From NCBI GenBank assembly GCA_965662885.1, contig CBFIJI010000131.1, positions 1 through 5,063 of the forward strand: a stretch of 5,063 nucleotides of DNA, given 5' to 3'. Source of the DNA: CBFIJI01 sp965662885. Its GTDB lineage: Bacteria > Bacteroidota > Bacteroidia > Flavobacteriales > Flavobacteriaceae. The notes below the pieces were generated by a model. The model had not been told where the DNA came from and did no database searches. It worked only from the letters and a program-made list of their open reading frames with translations. Below are positions 1 through 5,063 of the stretch, piece after piece; the stretch's first letter is position 1; each line of letters opens with the position of its first letter. The translations under genes and the position numbers were made by a program.

Positions 1-614
1 CCTGTTTGGAGTGCTTTTCCAAAATCATGTGCTATTGATCGGATGTAGGTGCCTTTACTACAGCTAATTTTAAAGTCAACTTCGGGCAATGCAATTCGTG
101 TAATGATAAAATTATTAATAGTAATGGATCTGGGAGATATTTCAATTTTTTCTCCAGCTCTGGCAAATTCATACAAGCGTTTTCCTTCTTTTTTCAAGGC
201 TGAAAAAAGGGGAGGGTACTGCTCAATGGTTCCAGTAAATTGTTCAACAGCCTTTTCAACAGCCTCTTTTGTGATGTGATCGAAAGCAAACCTTTGGTCA
301 ATTTCCGTTTCTAAATCATAGGAAGGCGTTGTTGCTCCCAAGGTTATGGTTCCTGTGTATTCTTTTTCTGTTGCTTGAAACGTTGCAATGGATTTGGTCA
401 TTTTCCCAGTACACAAAACTAAAAGTCCAGTCGCTAGTGGATCAAGTGTTCCAGCGTGACCAACTTTAATTTTTTTGATACCGTAGGTTTTTTTTAAATA
501 CCAGCGAATTTTATTGACGACTTGAAAGGATGTCCACCCTAAAGGTTTGTCGATTAAAATAACCTTTCCGTTTAAAAGTTCTTCTGCGGTAAAGCTTTGT
601 TTAAAGAAGTCCAT
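1..614 (-). CDS. truB: tRNA pseudouridine(55) synthase TruB (3' end beyond window)
   Basis: TruB converts uridine 55 of the tRNA T-loop to pseudouridine in the cytoplasm. The reading frame opens with ATG at 614-612 and stays open to the left edge, giving 204 residues. The C-terminal end is missing; family members are usually somewhat over 220 residues long. Visible motifs in order are IDKPLGWTSF (21-30), GHAGTLDPLATGLL (52-65) with the catalytic aspartate at D58, KEYTGTITLG (84-93) with the active-site tyrosine Y86, and CSKGTYIRS (185-193) with the conserved basic residues K187 and R192. The D58-Y86 spacing of 28 equals that of E. coli D48-Y76. The start lies inside the end of uppP (14-bp overlap), so translation is probably coupled to uppP. 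No other ATG fits the N-terminus. This is the last visible gene of the minus-strand operon, and the identification is secure. Confidence 0.96.
   Translation of the reverse strand, partial: MDFFKQSFTAEELLNGKVILIDKPLGWTSFQVVNKIRWYLKKTYGIKKIKVGHAGTLDPLATGLLVLCTGKMTKSIATFQATEKEYTGTITLGATTPSYDLETEIDQRFAFDHITKEAVEKAVEQFTGTIEQYPPLFSALKKEGKRLYEFARAGEKIEISPRSITINNFIITRIALPEVDFKISCSKGTYIRSIAHDFGKALQT
241..264. repeat. 12-bp tandem duplication inside truB
   Basis: Two adjacent 12-bp units, TGTTCAACAGCC (241-252) and TTTTCAACAGCC (253-264), differ at one base. On the truB strand they encode the helical repeat EAVEKAVEQ, and the 12-bp unit keeps the reading frame. It is probably a small local duplication tolerated in a surface helix; whether close relatives carry it cannot be told from here. 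Confidence 0.5.
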
Positions 615-1392
615 AGACTAATGCAATACTTCCAACAACAATACAGTAAACGCTAAAATATTTTAGTTGGCTTTTTTTCACTAACGCAATCATCCATTGG
701 CAAGCTATGATTCCAGTAATAAATGCACCAATAAATCCAACTGTAAGGGGCATCCATTCAAGGTTTTGTTCTGCGCCTTGGAAGTCTAAGATACTTTTAG
801 CCATACTGCCAAATATTAAGGGTAATACCATTAAAAAAGAGAATCGGGCAGCTTTTTGACGGTCTAATCCCAACAGTACTGCAGTAGCAATGGTAGCACC
901 ACTTCGGGATATTCCGGGAAGAATGGCAACAGCTTGAACCACACCGATAACCGTAGCATTGGAATAGGTAATGCCATTTTCGGTTTCTTTGGCACGATCT
1001 GCTAAAAACAATAAAGCAGCAGTAACCAAAAGCATAGCTCCCACTAACAAAAGATTTTCATTAAAAAGTGAGGCGATCTGATCTTCAAAAAACAATCCCA
1101 CAAAGGTCGCTGGGATCATGGAAAGAATAATTTTTAAACTAAAAATACGGGCCTCATTATTTTGGGTGTTGAATAATCCCTTGATAATTTCTAAAATATC
1201 TTTACGGAACACAAAAACGGTACTTAAGGCGGTTGCAGCATGAAGGATTATGGTGAAAACTAAACTTTCTTTGGCTTCAAATTGGTTGCCCAAAATAGCT
1301 TTTCCAATTTCTAAATGACCACTAGAGGAGACGGGTAAAAACTCCGTTAATCCTTGAATAATTCCAAGAATTAAAGACTCAAAAAAATCCAT
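601..1392 (-). CDS. uppP: Undecaprenyl-diphosphatase UppP (BacA family)
   Basis: UppP is an integral membrane enzyme that removes a phosphate from undecaprenyl diphosphate. This regenerates the lipid carrier used for peptidoglycan and other envelope polymers, and raised dosage of the family is known to give bacitracin resistance. The protein has 263 residues, which is full length for the family. The N-terminal signature GIIQGLTEFLPVSSSGHL (10-27) carries E17 and H26, and the second signature PGISRSGAT (159-167) carries R163. These are the conserved residues expected at the active site. Several hydrophobic stretches (for example about 85-101, 113-131, 183-197, 215-236 and 245-262) agree with a multi-pass membrane protein. 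The gene begins with ATG 5 bp after the DUF3098 stop, with no clear Shine-Dalgarno sequence, and its last 14 bp overlap the start of truB. It is complete and unbroken. Confidence 0.97.
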   Translation of the reverse strand: MDFFESLILGIIQGLTEFLPVSSSGHLEIGKAILGNQFEAKESLVFTIILHAATALSTVFVFRKDILEIIKGLFNTQNNEARIFSLKIILSMIPATFVGLFFEDQIASLFNENLLLVGAMLLVTAALLFLADRAKETENGITYSNATVIGVVQAVAILPGISRSGATIATAVLLGLDRQKAARFSFLMVLPLIFGSMAKSILDFQGAEQNLEWMPLTVGFIGAFITGIIACQWMIALVKKSQLKYFSVYCIVVGSIALVYGLL

Positions 1393-1397
1393 TACTT

Positions 1398-1634
1398 TTA
1401 TTTATCACGGGTTAATATAGCATATATGGCTACACCAAAACCACATAGGACTAGTGTTGGTGCTAATCGAATTCTTCTAAAGTTAAAGATTTCTGGATTA
1501 AAAACATTTGGATCTTCACTTCCACCACCACTCATCAGTATAAATCCTAATGTGATAAGTGCCAGTGCAATAAACAAAAAGCGATAATTACGGGGTCCAA
1601 ATAGTAACTTTTTTGATTTATTTTTTGAATTCAT
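1398..1634 (-). CDS. DUF3098 family small membrane protein
   Basis: This 78-residue protein has no known function; I recognise it as DUF3098, a family I recall mainly from Bacteroidota. It has a basic, Lys-rich N-terminus (residues 3-9), then LFGPRNYRFL (11-20) leading into a first membrane segment (about 18-34). A short polar loop contains GGGSEDPNVFNPEIF (36-50), then FNFRRIRLAP (50-59) leads into a second membrane segment (about 60-75). The protein ends in a short charged tail. The loop with SGGG, the Asp-Pro pair and FNFRRI is the most characteristic part and looks typical of the family. The gene lies 9 bp after ftsX and 5 bp before uppP, so it is almost certainly co-transcribed with them. 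By position alone a role in the envelope or division is possible, but nothing in the sequence shows a catalytic site. Confidence 0.9.
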   Translation of the reverse strand: MNSKNKSKKLLFGPRNYRFLFIALALITLGFILMSGGGSEDPNVFNPEIFNFRRIRLAPTLVLCGFGVAIYAILTRDK

Positions 1635-1643
1635 GGTGCAAAC

Positions 1644-2522
1644 TTAATAAATGGCTTCTGTTTTTAGGTTTAAATAACGCTGCGTTGCAAAAAAAGTGCT
1701 GAGTATTGAAATTCCGAGTCCTAAAATGAATAAACTGCTAATAAGAATAATTGATTCTAAAGGATTTTTCAGCATTTGTAATTCTGGAAAACGTTCGTTT
1801 GTTTCAAAAACCAAGGCGGCTATAATTCCAGAAGCTAAAAAGGAACTCAAAAAACCTAAGCGAAGGTGGCTCCAAATAAAGGGTTTTCTGATAAACGATT
1901 TTGTAGCGCCAACCAATTGCATGGTTTTGATAATAAAACGTTTTGAGTAAATAGACAATCGTATGGAACTATTTATAGACAGTAAGGCGATGAACACAAA
2001 TAAAGCTGTTGTTATAAGAAGAATCATAGAAACCTTTTGAATGTTCTCCTCGAGTAAGGTGACTAAAGGTTGATCAAAAACAACTTGGTCCACAAAATCT
2101 TGAGCCTCTATTTCTATTTGAAGGGAGCGGAGTAATCGGACACTAACAAAAGAAGCATTAAAATAGACGTCGATGGAGTTTAATAGTGGATTGTATCCCA
2201 AAAACTCAATAAAATCCTCGCCGATATCATCGGCCAAACGTTCGGCAGCAGCCTCTTTGGTGACAAAACGCAGTGTTCTTGTACCAGATTTTAGACTGAT
2301 TTTTTTTTGTAATTGCTTTATTTCAATGTCCTTAGCACTGTCATTTAGATAGACAGTTAACGCAATTTGTTCCTTGAAATGTTCTGCAACTTTTTTCGAG
2401 TTGATTAAAATAAGTCCAAGAGCACCGATAAAAAACAAGGAAAAAGTCATACTAATCACGACATACAGATAGCCTGTTAGTAGTCTTCTTTTTTGAAATT
2501 TTTCTTCAGATTTTTTAGACAA
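1644..2522 (-). CDS. ftsX: Cell-division ABC-type permease FtsX
   Basis: FtsX is the membrane subunit of the FtsEX complex, which in other bacteria couples cytoplasmic ATP hydrolysis by FtsE to control of peptidoglycan hydrolases at the division site. The 292 residues show the family layout: a charged cytoplasmic N-terminus with KRR (11-13), TM1 (about 18-41), a large extracytoplasmic domain (about 42-163), TM2 (about 164-186), a cytoplasmic loop with IIKTMQLVGATKSFIRKPF (197-215), then TM3 (about 221-240) and TM4 (about 255-280). The LVGAT segment is the conserved FtsX loop expected to contact FtsE. The start codon is TTG (2522-2520). No ATG lies upstream before the in-frame stop at 2591-2589, and the first internal ATG (M25) would cut into TM1, so TTG is the best choice. 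No ftsE is adjacent; its partner must be encoded elsewhere. This is the first gene of the minus-strand operon. Confidence 0.94.
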   Translation of the reverse strand: MSKKSEEKFQKRRLLTGYLYVVISMTFSLFFIGALGLILINSKKVAEHFKEQIALTVYLNDSAKDIEIKQLQKKISLKSGTRTLRFVTKEAAAERLADDIGEDFIEFLGYNPLLNSIDVYFNASFVSVRLLRSLQIEIEAQDFVDQVVFDQPLVTLLEENIQKVSMILLITTALFVFIALLSINSSIRLSIYSKRFIIKTMQLVGATKSFIRKPFIWSHLRLGFLSSFLASGIIAALVFETNERFPELQMLKNPLESIILISSLFILGLGISILSTFFATQRYLNLKTEAIY

Positions 2523-2644
2523 CGCCTTAATTTTAAAGTAAAAATAAAAAGATAAACCCGAATAGTTGTACTTATAAAATAATCTTTTTCAATTCATGCA
2601 TTAAACGTATTTTTACGGCTTGAAAATTAAAAGTACAGCGGGTG
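2523..2644. promoter_or_regulatory. Divergent intergenic promoter region between ftsX and leuS
   Basis: This 122-bp, very AT-rich gap separates two divergent starts, so it must contain, or overlap, the promoters of both the ftsX operon and leuS. Bacteroidota promoters carry a -7 box of the form TAnnTTTG and a TTG-type -33 box. For leuS, TATTTTTA at 2608-2615 matches seven of eight positions and would give a leader of roughly 20-30 nt. For ftsX, TACGTTTA (minus strand, 2609-2602) and TATCTTTT (minus strand, 2554-2547) match equally well. None has a convincing TTG at the right spacing, so the individual boxes are weak guesses. A small inverted repeat, CGTA-TTTT-TACG, occupies 2606-2617 and overlaps these candidates. 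No strong Shine-Dalgarno sequence precedes either start. No riboswitch or T-box is evident, and the gap is too short for a typical T-box leader. Confidence 0.5.
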
Positions 2645-5063
2645 ATGTATAACTTCAGTGAAATCGAAAAAAAATGGCAAGGCTATTGGGCAAAAAACCA
2701 AACGTTTAAAGCCATCAATAATGCTGAAAAGCCAAAGTATTATGTGCTGGATATGTTTCCTTATCCATCTGGTGCAGGGCTTCATGTTGGACATCCCTTA
2801 GGTTATATTGCTAGTGATATCTATTCTCGTTATAAACGTCACAAGGGCTTTAATGTTTTACACCCACAAGGCTACGATTCCTTTGGGTTACCAGCTGAAC
2901 AATATGCCATACAAACAGGCCAACATCCGGCAAAGACAACGGAAAGAAACATCAATCGTTATCGAGAGCAGTTGGACCGGATGGGGTTTTCTTTTGATTG
3001 GAGTCGTGAGTTACGAACTTCCGAGCCTAGCTATTATAAATGGACGCAATGGATCTTTCTTCAGCTTTTTGACAGCTATTATGATATTGAAGAGAATAAG
3101 GCAATGCCTATCTCTGCTCTAGTCGAACAATTTGAAAAAAAAGGCAATAAAGAAATGGCTGCTGTATGTGATCCTAAAACGGAATTATTTACTGCGGAAC
3201 AATGGAATGCTTATTCAGAAACAAAACAAGAACAAATACTCGTGCGTTACCGATTGGCTTATCTGGCAGAAACAGAAGTTAATTGGTGTAGCGAATTAGG
3301 AACTGTTTTAGCTAATGATGAAATCATTAATGGGGTTTCCGAACGGGGTGGTTATCCGGTTACTAAAAAGAAAATGAAGCAATGGAGTATGCGTATTGGA
3401 GCGTATTCCGAACGTTTGCTTCAAGGCTTGGAAACCATCGATTGGTCGGAGTCTCTTAAAGAAATGCAACGCAACTGGATTGGAAAATCCATAGGTGCTA
3501 AAGTTCAATTTAGTATTCAAGACCATAAGGAGACTATTGAAGTTTTTACAACGCGTCCAGATACTATTTTTGGAGTAACCTTTATCACGTTAGCTCCCGA
3601 ATTGGAATTGGTTCAACAAATTACGACTCCAGATCAACTGGAGGAAGTAAGTCGATATATTGAAGTTACCGCTCAGCGAACTGCACGAGATCGAATGGCC
3701 GATACTAAATCCATTTCTGGAGCCTTTACAGGGGCTTATGCGCTGCATCCGTTTTCTCAAAAAAAGCTTCCCATCTGGATTGGGGACTATGTTTTGGCGG
3801 ATTATGGTACAGGGGCGGTAATGGCTGTTCCATGTGGTGATCAAAGAGATTATGATTTTGCAAAACATTTTGACCTCCCAATCAACAATATTTTTAAAGG
3901 GGTATCTATTGAGAAAGAAGCCTTTACCGATAAGTCAAAAACCATCATTACCAATTCTGATTTTTTAGACGATTTGTCCTATAAGGAAGCCTTGAAGAAC
4001 GTTATTGAAGTGCTAGAATCTAAGGGCGTTGGAGAAGGTTCCATCAACTACCGTCTTAGGGACGCTATATTTAGCCGCCAACGGTATTGGGGAGAGCCAA
4101 TTCCGATTTATTATAAGGAAGGGCTGCCGCAGGCACTATCTATAGAAGATCTTCCTCTTGTACTTCCTGAAGTTGAAAACTACTTACCTACAGCAGAAGG
4201 TGCACCACCATTGGGTAATGCTTCTGAATGGGCTTGGGATACAGCACAACGCAAAGTGGTGGCAAACGATAAGATTGACCACCAAAAAGTATTTCCTCTC
4301 GAATTAAACACCATGCCAGGGTGGGCGGGAAGTTCTTGGTATTTTAATCGCTTTATGGATGCGGGTAATCCTTCCTTTTTTGCTGATCGAAAGGCACTAG
4401 ACTACTGGAGAGAGGTCGATTTATATCTTGGAGGAAGTGAACACGCTACGGGGCACTTGTTGTACTCTCGATTTTGGCAAAAGTTTCTTTTTGATCTCGG
4501 CTATCTTCCTGTGGAAGAATATGCAAAAAAGTTGATTAATCAGGGGATGATTTTGGGAACCTCTGCTTTTGTTTATCGAAAAACAGGGAGCAATACCTTT
4601 GTCTCTAAAAACCGTATCGAAACGGGAATGACAGTTGACCCTATCCATGTTGATGTTGCATTAGTCTCTGCCTCGGACGAGTTGGATATCGAAGGTTTTC
4701 GAAATTGGCGATCAGAGTTTGCAGACGTTCAATTTGAATTGGAGGCAGGTAAATATATCGTTGGAAGAGAGGTAGAAAAAATGTCAAAATCAAAATACAA
4801 CGTGGTTAATCCAGATCAAATTTGTTCAGATTATGGAGCGGATACGTTACGGATGTATGAAATGTTTTTAGGCCCCCTGGAGCAAGCTAAACCATGGAAT
4901 ACCGCTGGAATATCTGGAGTGTTTGGTTTCTTAAAAAAGCTTTGGCGACTGTTTTATGATAATGACCTTTGGATTGTTAACGAGAATAAAGCTGATGATG
5001 CCTCTTTAAAAGTTCTGCACGAAACCATTAAAAAAGTCAACCAAGACATTGAGAATTTTTCAT
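2645..5063 (+). CDS. leuS: Leucyl-tRNA synthetase LeuRS (3' end beyond window)
   Basis: LeuRS is the cytoplasmic class I synthetase that attaches leucine to tRNA-Leu. The frame starts at ATG 2645 and stays open to the right edge, giving 806 residues; the C-terminal part of the anticodon-binding and C-terminal domains is missing. Visible in order: the HIGH-type motif HVGHP (47-51) after YPSGAGL; a Bacteroidota-type insertion at about 148-200; the ZN1-like region around VNWC (212-215); the CP1 editing domain with the threonine-rich TTRPDT (302-307, T307 expected to block leucine hydrolysis) and GTGAVMAVPCGDQRD (388-402, with D399 and D402); then FSRQRYWGEPIP (476-487), PGWAGSSWYF (558-567), GGSEHATGHLLY (596-607), an enlarged leucine-specific region (about 638-711), and KMSKSKYN (712-719). 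The start matches the family N-terminus (MYNFSEIEKKWQ). It is divergent from ftsX, and there are no frameshifts or internal stops. Confidence 0.97.
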   Translation, partial: MYNFSEIEKKWQGYWAKNQTFKAINNAEKPKYYVLDMFPYPSGAGLHVGHPLGYIASDIYSRYKRHKGFNVLHPQGYDSFGLPAEQYAIQTGQHPAKTTERNINRYREQLDRMGFSFDWSRELRTSEPSYYKWTQWIFLQLFDSYYDIEENKAMPISALVEQFEKKGNKEMAAVCDPKTELFTAEQWNAYSETKQEQILVRYRLAYLAETEVNWCSELGTVLANDEIINGVSERGGYPVTKKKMKQWSMRIGAYSERLLQGLETIDWSESLKEMQRNWIGKSIGAKVQFSIQDHKETIEVFTTRPDTIFGVTFITLAPELELVQQITTPDQLEEVSRYIEVTAQRTARDRMADTKSISGAFTGAYALHPFSQKKLPIWIGDYVLADYGTGAVMAVPCGDQRDYDFAKHFDLPINNIFKGVSIEKEAFTDKSKTIITNSDFLDDLSYKEALKNVIEVLESKGVGEGSINYRLRDAIFSRQRYWGEPIPIYYKEGLPQALSIEDLPLVLPEVENYLPTAEGAPPLGNASEWAWDTAQRKVVANDKIDHQKVFPLELNTMPGWAGSSWYFNRFMDAGNPSFFADRKALDYWREVDLYLGGSEHATGHLLYSRFWQKFLFDLGYLPVEEYAKKLINQGMILGTSAFVYRKTGSNTFVSKNRIETGMTVDPIHVDVALVSASDELDIEGFRNWRSEFADVQFELEAGKYIVGREVEKMSKSKYNVVNPDQICSDYGADTLRMYEMFLGPLEQAKPWNTAGISGVFGFLKKLWRLFYDNDLWIVNENKADDASLKVLHETIKKVNQDIENFS

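Noticed and set aside
49..279. Plus-strand open frame of 76 codons
   Set aside because: It lies entirely inside truB on the opposite strand, which has clear catalytic motifs; the plus-strand product resembles nothing recognisable.
487..495. Run of T (A on the coding strand) in truB as a possible slippage or phase-variation site
   Set aside because: Such runs encode Lys-Lys in this AT-rich genome, the frame is intact through it, and a housekeeping tRNA enzyme is an unlikely target for phase variation.
1696..1950. Plus-strand open frame of 84 codons
   Set aside because: It is antisense to the C-terminal half of ftsX, whose membrane segments and LVGAT loop are well supported.
2523..2644. Possible T-box or other leader riboswitch ahead of leuS
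   Set aside because: The gap is only 122 bp and shared with a divergent operon. I find no T-box consensus, antiterminator or terminator hairpin.
2808..3122. Plus-strand open frame of 104 codons
   Set aside because: It is out of frame within leuS, where the true frame carries uninterrupted LeuRS motifs.
3308..4648. Minus-strand open frames at 3308-3526, 3590-3868 and 4421-4648
   Set aside because: All are antisense to conserved LeuRS sequence and give compositionally odd products without recognisable motifs.

Overview
This is a low-GC chromosomal window that most likely comes from a member of the Bacteroidota, probably a flavobacterium. The case for this is the gene order (ftsX, DUF3098, uppP and truB on one strand, with leuS divergent), the DUF3098 gene itself, the leucyl-tRNA synthetase with Bacteroidota-type insertions, and the absence of clear Shine-Dalgarno sequences. 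The assignment rests on recalled family features, not on a database search.

Layout: the left half (1-2522) is one tightly packed minus-strand operon, read right to left. ftsX (2522-1644) encodes the cell-division ABC-type permease. It is followed after 9 bp by a 78-residue DUF3098 membrane protein (1634-1398), after 5 bp by uppP (1392-601, undecaprenyl-diphosphatase), and with a 14-bp overlap by truB (614 to beyond the left edge, tRNA pseudouridine-55 synthase, 204 residues visible). The right half (2645-5063) is leuS on the plus strand, leucyl-tRNA synthetase, with 806 residues visible before it runs off the right edge. The two transcription units diverge from a 122-bp AT-rich gap (2523-2644), which should hold both promoters.

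How the genes fit together: FtsX and UppP both serve cell-envelope growth and division (peptidoglycan hydrolase control and lipid-carrier recycling). DUF3098 lies between them and is a membrane protein of unknown role. TruB and LeuRS serve tRNA maturation and charging. All five genes look intact where visible, with no frameshifts or internal stops. I see no mobile elements, CRISPR arrays, RNA genes or phage genes. This is an ordinary housekeeping region, and I found no convincing new system. The points most worth a second look are the uncharacterised DUF3098 gene, the TTG start of ftsX, and the zinc-ligand loss and insertions in LeuRS.
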